From: Clostridiales bacterium DTU089
GTDB taxonomy: Bacteria > Bacillota > Clostridia > Oscillospirales > Acutalibacteraceae
Assembly (NCBI GenBank): GCA_001513045.1
Contig: LFSB01000012.1
Location: forward strand, 34,023-98,022
Direction: 5' to 3'
DNA: 64,000 nucleotides
Part shown: positions 43,501 through 51,730 of the stretch, in pieces
Position numbering within the stretch: the first letter of the stretch is position 1
Layout of the letters: the number at the start of each line of letters is the position of its first letter
The notes under the pieces: model-generated
What the model was told of the DNA's origin: nothing
What the model saw: only the letters and a program-made list of their open reading frames with translations
Databases searched by the model: none
Program-made: the position numbers and the translations under genes

Positions 43501-44169
43501 TCACTCAAGTTGCCAGACCCCAATGCGAGAGAATACCTCTTTGAAAAGATATTTGCCATCTTCAACTTGAATGAGTTTAATCCGGTAGTTGTTGATGCGA
43601 TCCGCAGAACGAAGCAAATATATGATGATGCGAAAGTGTCGCTGCTGACTTCTCTAAGCGATGATGTGAAAGGCGTTTTTTCGCAGACCGGCTCTAAAGC
43701 AAGCGTTTGTTCCGCCGCAAAGGACTGGTACGAAACGCTTAGTGAAAGCACCATTAATCACCTTTTCGCAGAAAATGAAAACCGAATTCTTGAGGTGTTT
43801 CAGTCTGTTACAACAAATGATTCTCAGTTTATTGAGCGCCTCGGGAAAGTTACTTGTTCTCTGCGACTTGATGATTGGAACGCAAAGACGATTCCGCTTT
43901 TTCTTGAGTATATAGTGAGGTTCAAGGAGACCGTTGATTCGTTTAACCAGCAGAACACCAATACAGCTGTTTCATCCGATGAATATCGAATTACATTCAT
44001 AGATGACACAGGAAAAGAGATAACAAAATCTTTTGCGAAAGTCAATTATTCTCCTCGTGCAAAGCTGCTTTTAAATGAAGTTGCAACTGCCATTGACGAA
44101 ATGGGAGAGTCAATAACCGAACAAGAGAAGCGACAAGTTCTCATTGAAATGCTTGAGAACCTTTTATAA
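40540..44169 (+). CDS. Large P-loop ATPase of the modification operon (BrxC/PglY-like layout)
   Basis: 1209 residues from ATG 40540 (AGAGGGTGG upstream). Near residue 65 the Walker A RMLIGAYGRGKSHIVLVLLA is clear, and YIVYDEFSKYLE near residue 245 is a Walker B-like element. The rest is long, mostly helical, with WRGVSGRFTHISL and winged-helix-like parts. Size and motif placement resemble the giant ATPases of BREX (BrxC/PglY) and phosphorothioation-linked restriction loci, but I cannot assign a family with certainty. It probably remodels or guards DNA in the system. Confidence 0.72.
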   Translation: MQDNLISIESGFQTSINIAYDLNNTDKIRGFIPTPSAIDVIEDIILSTADNSTQRARMLIGAYGRGKSHIVLVLLALLRLKDSGLFSALLEKTKKSNPDLHDFIIEYINSAKRILPIVVSGNSNSLTQSFLSALQQALSDEDMSDLMPDTHFIAAVNAINSWKENYPKTFSKFSGLLDEPIDGFMLKLKEFDVEAFATFQKLYPQLTSGSEFNPFLGFDVVDLYEKVVDKLPEKGYSGAYIVYDEFSKYLESSISTASLSDIKLLQDFAEKCNRSGKKQMHLMLICHKDISNYIDSNLAKEKVDGWRGVSGRFTHISLHNNYSQMYEIISAVIKKEPTGWAEFESAHHQMFNDLATRFVTNGLLDKSDEKTTRAAIVGCFPLHPISTFILPRLSEKVAQNERTLFTFLSSDEKNTLAAFVKNTAASEFVMLTPDILYDYFEPLLRKEPYTSSTHQQYKLTESVLRRVDENSLGAKIIKTISLIYIVEQFEKLPPLVDIINDTYRDSVSDIKEISDAISDLMDKECLIYLRRSNNYLKLKESSGVDIQAEIARTIENLKAVENITGILNEYAFDNYFYPTRYNDEKEIIRYFDFAFMSSEEFWGIVDWNEYILTTTKADGVVLAVIPSGEEDIEKIKKKVSSSSMSLPRLVFIVPTTYREIEPIVFEYSAVKKLKALATDDTVLSDEYDIYIEDLEEVISGYICIFTRPELGLAEFYYNGILQKVFRKAQVSELLSHICEMLYPNTPIINNESINKNDLPTVAINSRSKLLNGLLADEYASNLGLTGSGQDVSIMRSTLIQTGVMRDVDTMPVLASAPVDVHISHMLSVIDDFFMSATKDSGSSFSLLYDALTLPGQQGIGLKRGVIPIYIAVILHKYKKNIVITSHGQEMKLSADLLNSINENPDGFSAIFVAWNDEKRQYMTELESIFSDFIVEKEKAFNSFSFLVFAMNRWYMSLPKYAKEMESIYHGKGRSAERIPKDKRKFINSLKLPDPNAREYLFEKIFAIFNLNEFNPVVVDAIRRTKQIYDDAKVSLLTSLSDDVKGVFSQTGSKASVCSAAKDWYETLSESTINHLFAENENRILEVFQSVTTNDSQFIERLGKVTCSLRLDDWNAKTIPLFLEYIVRFKETVDSFNQQNTNTAVSSDEYRITFIDDTGKEITKSFAKVNYSPRAKLLLNEVATAIDEMGESITEQEKRQVLIEMLENLL

Positions 44170-44180
44170 AGGAGAAAGCC

Positions 44181-45338
44181 ATGCCGACAACAGCCTACTT
44201 TGATAATGCAGCAACATCATTTCCCAAGCCGGAAGTGGTATATAACTATATGGATTCTTTTTATCGATCCTATGGTGTGAATGTTGGCCGTGGACAGCAC
44301 AAGTTGGCTTTTCAAGCTGCAAATATGGTGGAGGAAACAAGATCGTTGCTGTTGCAACTGTTCCACTGCCCGAATAGGCAAGTGATCTTTACCCCGTCTT
44401 CAACAGAAGCTTTGAATGTCATTATTCAGGGACAAAAGTATTTCAACGGGTGCAATATCTATATAAGTCCCTTTGAGCATAACTCCGTAACGCGCATTCT
44501 ACACCATTTTGAAACTGAAACAGCAATTTCAGTTAGGCAATTGCCCGTTGACAGAAACACATTGCAGTACGATTTGCCGCTCATAAAAAGGGATTTCATA
44601 AAGAACAGACCGCATTATGTGATAGTTAGCCATGCCAGCAATGTATGCGGTCTGGTTGCACCTGTTTCTTCCATATGTGAATTGGCAAAAGAATATGGAG
44701 CTACCACAATTATTGATATGAGTCAAACAGCTGGACTCATTGATACGAACCTTAATAACGATAATATCGACTATGCTGTATTTGCTGGACATAAAACCCT
44801 TTATGGGCCATTTGGAATTTCCGGATTTATTGCAAAAAGTGATTCGGAATTGCGGCCTTTGATGTATGGGGGAACGGGCACGGAGTCAGCAAATCAAGAT
44901 ATGCCTTCGTTTCTTCCCTCACGTCTTGAAGCTGGAAGTGTTAATGTGGCAGCATTGGCAGGACTAAATGCGTCTTTGAAATGGCTGCTCGAAAAGACGT
45001 GCTCAGTAGTGCGTGCAAAGGAAGAAGAAAACAGACAAACACTTATCAGCATTCTATCGGATTTTCCTAATGTGCATATAGTCGGTGCTGAAAACTCACA
45101 AAACTCCATAGGGATTGTTTCGTGTGTTTTCGATGGGTACTCGCCTGATAGCATTGGACAAGTACTAAGCGACCATAATGTTGCAGTCAGAACTGGTTTG
45201 CATTGCTCACCTATCGCACATCGTTTTTTAGGAACATTTCCATCTGGAACGGTCAGATTTAGCACCAGTTTCTTCACCTCGTCAGAGGACTATGAAATAT
45301 TGACGGGCGCTTTGAATTATATCGAAGAAAACAGTTAG
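44181..45338 (+). CDS. Cysteine desulfurase (DndA/SufS-like, aminotransferase class V)
   Basis: 385 residues. YFDNAATSFPKPEVVYNYMD opens the fold, FAGHKTLYGPFGISGF carries the PLP lysine, and the persulfide cysteine is in RTGLHCSPIAHRFLGT. HASNVCGLVAPV and GTGTESANQDMPSFLP are also typical. It should mobilise sulfur from cysteine for the PP-loop protein at 37918. A dedicated desulfurase inside the operon is a strong sign of DNA sulfur modification rather than ordinary restriction. GGAGAAAGCC lies before the ATG. Confidence 0.9.
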   Translation: MPTTAYFDNAATSFPKPEVVYNYMDSFYRSYGVNVGRGQHKLAFQAANMVEETRSLLLQLFHCPNRQVIFTPSSTEALNVIIQGQKYFNGCNIYISPFEHNSVTRILHHFETETAISVRQLPVDRNTLQYDLPLIKRDFIKNRPHYVIVSHASNVCGLVAPVSSICELAKEYGATTIIDMSQTAGLIDTNLNNDNIDYAVFAGHKTLYGPFGISGFIAKSDSELRPLMYGGTGTESANQDMPSFLPSRLEAGSVNVAALAGLNASLKWLLEKTCSVVRAKEEENRQTLISILSDFPNVHIVGAENSQNSIGIVSCVFDGYSPDSIGQVLSDHNVAVRTGLHCSPIAHRFLGTFPSGTVRFSTSFFTSSEDYEILTGALNYIEENS

Positions 45339-45350
45339 GAGGGGTTTGAT

Positions 45351-47540
45351 TTGAGCTTTAGAGACATAGACATCCGACCGGAATACCGGTCGCGGTTGGA
45401 CGATGTTGTTAGAGAATTTTACACGCCAATTCTTTGTCAATCTGTGGCTTATAAACGAGCTGTTGGATTTTTCTCTTCATCGGCTCTTATTGAACTAACG
45501 CAAGGACTGGGAGGACTTATTGATAATGGCGGTACAATTGAGCTTATAGCCTCTCCCAAGCTATCACCGGAGGACATAGCCGCCATAGAAGATGGGTTTG
45601 AACGAAGAACACAAATTATCGAGCAAACCTTGTTGCGAGAACTCCGTGCTTCCAAGGGACGGTTTGAGGAGGCACGTCTTAATCTGCTGTCAAATCTGAT
45701 CGCCGCAGGGCGCTTGGAAATAAAAATCGCTTTTCTTGAAGAAGATAGTCATATTGGAATGTTCCATGAAAAAATGGGATTGATGTATGATTGTGAAAAC
45801 AACATCGTTGCTTTCACCGGATCAATGAATGAGAGTGCAAATGCGTTTTCTCACAACTATGAATCAATTGATGTGTTCACTTCCTGGTCGCAGGACGAAA
45901 GTCGCGTTATGGCAAAACAAGCAGCGTTTAATGCCATGTGGAATGATTACGAGCCAAGCATTATGGTTGTCTCCTTTCCTTCTGTTGAAAAAGCCATCAT
46001 TGAACAGTATCGAAAAAACGATATGATCGATACCAGTTGTTTGCGCATGACCCAAGAACCAGAAAGCCAAAGCGCAAATACTTGTGATGATTTCTCGCAC
46101 CCATTTCCCCGAATCCCAAGCTGGGTATCCATACGCGAATATCAAAAGCAAGCCACTTCGCAATGGAAAGCAAATGGATTTATTGGAATATTTGATATGG
46201 CCACCGGCACAGGAAAGACTTACACCGCCCTTGCAGCTATATCCGAACTTTATCAAGAGGCGAATAAAAAACTCGCGATTATCATTGTTTGTCCATATCA
46301 GCACTTGGTTGAGCAATGGAAAGATGACATTGAAAACTTTGGTATGAAGCCCATCGTTTGCTATTCTGCTTCTCCGCAAAAGAACTGGCGTGACCGGTTA
46401 AAAACAGCGGCCACAGGATTCAATTTGGGCGTCAATGACCATTTCTGCGTCATCTCAACTAATGCTATGTTTTCGAGCAAATATGTCCAAGATCAAATAT
46501 CGTCATTAAAAGGAAACACACTTTTGGTGGTTGACGAAGCCCATAACTTTGGGGCTGACAATTTGAGCAGAACACTTTTACCTAATATGAAGTATCGTCT
46601 TGCTTTGTCGGCTACGATTGATCGATACGGAGATGAGGAAGGAACGCAGAAACTCTATTCCTATTTTGGGCAAAAGTGCATTGAATACACATTGAAAGAA
46701 GCTATCGACAATCGTATGCTCACGCCCTATTACTACCATCCAATTGTAGTGTCGCTAAATGATGATGAGCTAACTTCATACATGGAGATTACCGCTCAAA
46801 TTGTAAACGCGATTCATAGCTCTAAAAAGAAGGGCGGGAAAGTTGTTCTTTCCGAATACGCGAAAATGCTCCTCATTAAGAGGGCCCGGCTTGTGGCGGG
46901 AGCAACAGAAAAAATCACATCATTGAAAGCTTCAATGAAACCATATGTTAACGATAATCACATTCTCGTGTATTGCGGTGCTACCACCATGCATGATGTG
47001 GATTATAGAGAAGACAAGCCTCCTGTGGATGATATGAGGCAAATAGACATCGTTGCCGATTTACTTGGCAATGAAATGGGAATGCGAGTATCAAAGTTCA
47101 CTTCAGAGGAAGATGCCGAAGAAAGAGAACGCCTTAAAGAAGAATTTGCAGATGGCAAACACCAGCAGGTTCTTATAGCAATCAGATGTCTCGATGAAGG
47201 CGTAAATATTCCCAGTATCAGGACTGCATTTATTCTTGCCAGCAGCACCAATCCCAAAGAATACATCCAACGCCGCGGGAGAGTGCTACGAACATTTAAG
47301 GGTAAGGATTTTGCAACGATATATGATTTCATTACCTTGCCTATCCCACTCGAAAGGGTGAGTGAATATCCCGTTGAAACACTCGCCAGCGTAAAATCCC
47401 TTGCTGTTCGTGAAATCGTGAGGATGAAAGATTTTGCTGCGATTTCTGAGAACCCATCCGAGGTCGATAAACTCATTGTGGAACTGGTAGATGCATTTAA
47501 CATTTCGCCTGATGATGAAAGGAGCAACCAAGATGTCTGA
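45351..47540 (+). CDS. PLD-nuclease-like / DEAH helicase restriction protein, TTG start
   Basis: 729 residues. The N-terminal part (about 1-200) has the HKD-type element GMFHEKMGLMYDCENNIVAF plus TGSMNESANAF, as in phospholipase-D nucleases. The helicase core has FDMATGTGKTYTALAAI (Walker A, about residue 283), VVDEAHNFG, LALSATIDRYGD and IQRRGRVLRTF (motif VI). This matches the helicase type annotated as DNA phosphorothioation system restriction enzyme, from memory. TTG 45351 follows GGAGGGG. It is likely the restriction arm of the system. Confidence 0.85.
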   Translation: MSFRDIDIRPEYRSRLDDVVREFYTPILCQSVAYKRAVGFFSSSALIELTQGLGGLIDNGGTIELIASPKLSPEDIAAIEDGFERRTQIIEQTLLRELRASKGRFEEARLNLLSNLIAAGRLEIKIAFLEEDSHIGMFHEKMGLMYDCENNIVAFTGSMNESANAFSHNYESIDVFTSWSQDESRVMAKQAAFNAMWNDYEPSIMVVSFPSVEKAIIEQYRKNDMIDTSCLRMTQEPESQSANTCDDFSHPFPRIPSWVSIREYQKQATSQWKANGFIGIFDMATGTGKTYTALAAISELYQEANKKLAIIIVCPYQHLVEQWKDDIENFGMKPIVCYSASPQKNWRDRLKTAATGFNLGVNDHFCVISTNAMFSSKYVQDQISSLKGNTLLVVDEAHNFGADNLSRTLLPNMKYRLALSATIDRYGDEEGTQKLYSYFGQKCIEYTLKEAIDNRMLTPYYYHPIVVSLNDDELTSYMEITAQIVNAIHSSKKKGGKVVLSEYAKMLLIKRARLVAGATEKITSLKASMKPYVNDNHILVYCGATTMHDVDYREDKPPVDDMRQIDIVADLLGNEMGMRVSKFTSEEDAEERERLKEEFADGKHQQVLIAIRCLDEGVNIPSIRTAFILASSTNPKEYIQRRGRVLRTFKGKDFATIYDFITLPIPLERVSEYPVETLASVKSLAVREIVRMKDFAAISENPSEVDKLIVELVDAFNISPDDERSNQDV

Positions 47541-47700
47541 AATAACCGATGCTGTGCTTAATGAAAAGAAACTGAACCAGATGAAAGTCGATATTCTGAG
47601 TTTGGAACAAAGCAATCTTAAAACACGCGAAAAAACGGACGGAGCAATGGTTGATGCCATAAAAAAAATCATTGTTGATGAGTCAAAAAAAACTTATTGA
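47533..47700 (+). CDS. 55-residue conserved small protein of the modification operon
   Basis: The start is ATG 47533 with GAAAGGAG upstream. It overlaps the helicase stop by 8 bases. The sequence is polar and helical (EKKLNQMKVDILSLEQSNLK, TREKTDGAMVDAIKKIIVDE). I recall a family called DNA modification system-associated small protein with this pattern, but cannot check it. It is too short for a normal DndE. Its strict place between helicase and DndD-like genes suggests a structural subunit. Confidence 0.7.
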   Translation: MSEITDAVLNEKKLNQMKVDILSLEQSNLKTREKTDGAMVDAIKKIIVDESKKTY

Positions 47701-47712
47701 GGAGGAATATGT

Positions 47713-49695
47713 ATGTTACTCGAATCATTGCATCTTCATAATTTTCGGCAGTACAAGGGCGAACAATATATTACCTTCTCATGCGATAGCCAGAAGAATG
47801 TAACGGTAATTCTTGGGGATAACACCTTTGGTAAAACCACCTTGCTTCAGGCTTTTAACTGGTGCTTCTATTCCACTGTAATGCTGCCACATCCCGATGC
47901 GCTTCTAAACTATGATGTTGCAGCCAATCTTATGGAAGGCGGCAGCGCAGAAGTTGAAGTGGAGATAAAGTTAATTCATAGTGGAGTCCACTATATTCTA
48001 ACCCGCTCACAGGAATACATTAAGAAAAACGGCGGCATTCATCCTTTGCAAGGGAAAATGAAAGTGTCATACAAAGGAGAAGACGGGCAGACCGAAAACA
48101 TAAGAGAGAGCAAAATCGACGATGTAATTAACTCGATTCTTCCTAAAGACCTTTCGACTTATTTCTTCTTCGACACCGAACGAGTTGGCTCTGTTAGTAG
48201 TCGTAAAGACCTCGCAGAATCAGTCAGAGGACTACTTGGTTTGTCTGTATTAGCAAATGCAATCAAGCATATCGGGGCTAAAACCACAAAAACGACCGTG
48301 ATTGGCTCACTTTATGGCTCAATGGATTTAGATGGTGACAAGAGAGCTTCTGAAGCAATCCAAAGGATTCAAGATGCACAAGCGCGTCGCGAGATGATTT
48401 CTACCCAGCTCGAGACTACTGCATCCGAAATTAACAACTACGATGGCAGAAAAGAGCAACTTGATACCATTTTAAGAGACAATCAGACCACCTCCGCACT
48501 ACAAAAGAAAAAAGAAGATTTGGAGCGTCGCGTTTCGCAGGAACTATCTGCTCAATCTTCGATAACAAAAGCCCTGCTTGATGAATATAGTGCTGGCGCA
48601 ATGCACTTTTATTCTCAGCCGCTGTTGCACCGTGCGTCTGATTTTTTGCATGAAGCAAAAATTGATGACAAAGGAATTAAAGACCTTACTAAAGCGACTC
48701 TTGAAGACATTGTAAAGAGGGGAACTTGCATATGTGGCTGTGAGCTTTCACCGGGAAGCGATGCTCTTGCCCACATCCTTGCCGAAATGCAGTATGTTCC
48801 ACCGGAATCCATAGGAAATGCTGTCCGAAATTACAAAAACAAAGTTGCCAGTTTTGGCTCTGGATCTGAGCGTATTCTATCGAGTATAGAGACACGATAT
48901 CAAGAGTTGTATCGTTCAAAAACACGGGTTCAGGAATGGAACGATGAAATTGAAGACATCATCGACCGCATAAAGGGCAAAGAGGATATGAAGAAATTTG
49001 AAGCCGAGCTTGGAGATGTGAAAACTCGGCTGAAAGATCTGAATTCCAAACGCGAACGCCTCATCCGAGAAGACGAATCAGCGAAGACGGAAATTGAGCG
49101 TTTCCAAAAAATATATGATGGGCTGGTCGCGGTTTCTGGCAAAAACAAATCAACCATGCTGTATATTCGCTACGCCGAAGCCATCTCTGATTGGTTGGTA
49201 TCTACATACAAAGAGAAGGAAGGCTTTATCCGGGAAGAACTTGAAGAAAAGGTTAATTCAATATTTGAAAGGATGTATCACGGCCACAGACGTGTGGCTA
49301 TTGATGCAAAATACCAAGTTGCCCTTATGACTACAATCTCAGATACAGAGATTGAATCCGGCGAATCAGAGGGTCTTAATAGAGTTAAGAACTTCGCATT
49401 TATCGCTGGTCTTGTCGCATTGGCGAAGGAGAAAATAATCAGCAAGGCTGGTGAACAAGAGTTTGACTTATCCTCTGAGCCGTATCCGCTCGTTATGGAC
49501 GCACCGTTCTCTAACGCTGATGAAACGCATACAAGTAACATTTCAAAGGTTCTACCTGAAGTGGCAGAGCAAGTAATAATGTTTGTCATGCAAAAAGACT
49601 GGAGATATGCTGAACCTGTAATAGCTGATCGCGTAGGTTCCAGTTATCGACTTTTGAAACACAGCGAAGAGTTCTCCGAACTGAAAGGAGTGTAA
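47713..49695 (+). CDS. DndD-like SMC/Rad50-type ATPase
   Basis: 660 residues. The N-terminus ESLHLHNFRQYKGEQYITFS and ILGDNTFGKTTLLQAFNW (Walker A) are very like DndD. A coiled-coil region (about 200-520) is broken near residue 335 by GTCICGCELSPGSDA, a zinc-hook-like CxC pair. VMDAPFSNADETH is the Walker B. DndD supplies ATPase and nicking activity in DNA phosphorothioation. The strand, spacing (12 bases) and ribosome binding site GAGGAGG show it belongs to the operon. Confidence 0.85.
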   Translation: MLLESLHLHNFRQYKGEQYITFSCDSQKNVTVILGDNTFGKTTLLQAFNWCFYSTVMLPHPDALLNYDVAANLMEGGSAEVEVEIKLIHSGVHYILTRSQEYIKKNGGIHPLQGKMKVSYKGEDGQTENIRESKIDDVINSILPKDLSTYFFFDTERVGSVSSRKDLAESVRGLLGLSVLANAIKHIGAKTTKTTVIGSLYGSMDLDGDKRASEAIQRIQDAQARREMISTQLETTASEINNYDGRKEQLDTILRDNQTTSALQKKKEDLERRVSQELSAQSSITKALLDEYSAGAMHFYSQPLLHRASDFLHEAKIDDKGIKDLTKATLEDIVKRGTCICGCELSPGSDALAHILAEMQYVPPESIGNAVRNYKNKVASFGSGSERILSSIETRYQELYRSKTRVQEWNDEIEDIIDRIKGKEDMKKFEAELGDVKTRLKDLNSKRERLIREDESAKTEIERFQKIYDGLVAVSGKNKSTMLYIRYAEAISDWLVSTYKEKEGFIREELEEKVNSIFERMYHGHRRVAIDAKYQVALMTTISDTEIESGESEGLNRVKNFAFIAGLVALAKEKIISKAGEQEFDLSSEPYPLVMDAPFSNADETHTSNISKVLPEVAEQVIMFVMQKDWRYAEPVIADRVGSSYRLLKHSEEFSELKGV

Positions 49696-49698
49696 ATC

Positions 49699-50214
49699 AT
49701 GTTTGAAAACGACTATACCCTTGTCGGAAAGCACGCCACTTATATGAAGTTCTTGGTTAATGATGCCAAACTCTATGATCGCTATATTGATGTTTATATG
49801 AATGGTGCGGTGTTCGGTTTGCTCTACAATCGTACGGCAGCACGCGATAACACATCACAAGATAGAGCAAGAGTTTATGCAGACGCATTTGCAACGTGCC
49901 GCGAAGACTGTTCTTTTCTTTACCGCTTAGTAATGCTTCTTGACGAAAGTTCAAGCCTTACAACAGAAGCAAGAATTGACAGAGCATTCAGGTATGATGC
50001 AGACCCTAACCAGGCCGCAAACCTCGAAAAAAACATGGAGCTGTTCCACTCATATGTGCTTGGCGGAATTGAGGTTCTATACGAAAAGAGCACCGATGGG
50101 TGCACTACGCAGGAAGATTACATCACTCGTGTTTATGAGATGATGAAGTCTTTTTCGGAGGAGATCGAAGGATACCCTTATGAGGAAAGGCTCGCTCATC
50201 TAATTAATGGCTAA
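49699..50214 (+). CDS. Uncharacterised 171-residue protein of the modification operon
   Basis: The start ATG 49699 lies 3 bases after the DndD-like stop, with GAAAGGAGTG upstream. The protein is predicted almost all helical (FLVNDAKLYDRYIDVYMNGA, LVMLLDESSSLTTEARIDRA). I do not recognise a family. Its place directly after the DndD-like gene is that of DndE in classical loci, but it lacks the sequence I would expect, so a DndE equivalent is only a guess. Confidence 0.7.
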   Translation: MFENDYTLVGKHATYMKFLVNDAKLYDRYIDVYMNGAVFGLLYNRTAARDNTSQDRARVYADAFATCREDCSFLYRLVMLLDESSSLTTEARIDRAFRYDADPNQAANLEKNMELFHSYVLGGIEVLYEKSTDGCTTQEDYITRVYEMMKSFSEEIEGYPYEERLAHLING

Positions 50215-50248
50215 TTGATGTAGAAATGTTGTGAAAGGAGGCGCGGTG

Positions 50249-51496
50249 ATGGACTTGTGGTATGAGAAAAACATAGATGAGTTGTTTTCAGATGATGAAA
50301 GTATTGACTCAGTCGCAATGAATTTTTTCTCTGCTATTGGTCACACTTGCGCCTCAACCGTTCTCTATTCAGACAATGACTCAATGCACTTCGTTTATGG
50401 TGTCTTAGCAACGAAGACGGTTTTATCATCTTCCGATAGAACATCACTACTATTTGCAAAAACCATGTCCTTTCTTTTCAAGATCGACGGCTCGGTATTT
50501 GATGATGCTCGAAGTGCTGCAATATACTACTTCGCTGTGGATTTAGCTGTACCAAAAGGAGACCGGAGTGTCACAGCCAGTGAGATACAGCTAATACTTG
50601 CCCGAATTATTAAAGCAAGAACTGTAATTTTTTTTCGCAATGAAAGCGCGTATATGCTTTCGTTCTCCATGAAAAACTCCGATGGAAAAGAAAGTGCGAT
50701 TCTGTCAGACTGGCTTTCGGCTGGAAGTCATGATGATTACTTCTATGAATCATTAGCTTCATATAATCATTCTTTTGCATCGGCAAATGATTTTTACACA
50801 GACTTCTGTCGAGCTGCCGCAAGGCAGTATTATATCTATCCATGCTCTCACGAAATGGCTCGCTATGAGGTGTTGCCGGCTCTTTTGGAATCAAATGAGA
50901 ACCGTGACTCACTTACGCGCGACGACATGGCTGATATGGTTAGGAGTATTCTCCTTGAACCGATTAAAGAATATGGGGACGACTATATCGATGACGTTGG
51001 TCTCACTGCTTACGCATCTGATGATTCTGAAGATACAGACTTTGACCTTCTGGAATATGAGTTGGAACAAATGGGGGCCTTTGATGAGGACTTCCAAGAC
51101 ATTCCGTTTGAAGATGAGGCAGAGCTTACAGCGCAATCGAGCACTGCTTATCACTCTCAAATTGATTCAGCCAGTATACCCGACGAGATAATACGCGATC
51201 CGGTAATGCTCCTTGCATGGCTTGATCATCATGGTAAAGATAAAGTCGAAGAAGTAACAAATGAACCAGTTTCACGCGAGGGTGTCAGTTCTGAAGATTT
51301 ACTTATAGAAGCACTTGAACTTGAAGATTTGGATTACATAGACAACAGGGACAAAGGCGGCGTTTTCTGGATTATTGGAGGTAGGGAAATAGCTTCGTTG
51401 ATTAATGATTTGTCTTCAAAACTCGGATATGTATTTACATATAAAGCTGGTGGTGGTAGAGCCACAACAGGAGAAGACGCTTGGTGGACAAGATAA
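50249..51496 (+). CDS. Uncharacterised 415-residue acidic protein with a C-terminal GGxxxT DNA-binding-like module
   Basis: ATG 50249 has AAAGGAGG seven bases upstream. An in-frame GTG at 50231 lies within that signal. The middle is strongly acidic (residues about 240-300, DDSEDTDFDLLEYELEQMGA). The last 55 residues, GVFWIIGGREIASLINDLSS and FTYKAGGGRATTGEDAWW, form a module that recurs at the end of various helicases and large nucleases and looks nucleic-acid binding. It is the last gene of the operon. Full function unknown. Confidence 0.72.
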   Translation: MDLWYEKNIDELFSDDESIDSVAMNFFSAIGHTCASTVLYSDNDSMHFVYGVLATKTVLSSSDRTSLLFAKTMSFLFKIDGSVFDDARSAAIYYFAVDLAVPKGDRSVTASEIQLILARIIKARTVIFFRNESAYMLSFSMKNSDGKESAILSDWLSAGSHDDYFYESLASYNHSFASANDFYTDFCRAAARQYYIYPCSHEMARYEVLPALLESNENRDSLTRDDMADMVRSILLEPIKEYGDDYIDDVGLTAYASDDSEDTDFDLLEYELEQMGAFDEDFQDIPFEDEAELTAQSSTAYHSQIDSASIPDEIIRDPVMLLAWLDHHGKDKVEEVTNEPVSREGVSSEDLLIEALELEDLDYIDNRDKGGVFWIIGGREIASLINDLSSKLGYVFTYKAGGGRATTGEDAWWTR

Positions 51497-51594
51497 CAGG
51501 TAAAAAACAATGAACGCTTCATAATGAATCCCTATCATCAAATATTGGAATTGAATCGAGATGTGACTCGGCGTGTGCGCATATGCGAATGAAC

Positions 51595-51705
51595 GTGTGT
51601 CGCCTGCTTAAAAAGCACAAATACCCCCGGAGGGCATGGAAGATGCCGTTCAGACGGTAATTACACAGTGCGAGCTTTGGACTGATCATGTGATGGACAT
51701 TTAGT
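51595..51705 (+). pseudogene. Frameshifted C-terminal scrap of a type I restriction subunit HsdR
   Basis: One frame reads VCRLLKKHKYP. After a lost base in a run of C it continues in another frame as PEGMEDAVQTVITQCELWTD. Together these match the very end of HsdR proteins. The rest of the gene is gone. It marks a former type I system replaced at this spot. Confidence 0.7.
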
Positions 51706-51730
51706 GCATATTGAATCGAGGTGAACGGCT

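Noticed and set aside
47533..47700. Calling the 55-residue protein DndE
   Set aside because: Half the usual DndE length and no recognisable DndE sequence. Only the neighbourhood suggests it.
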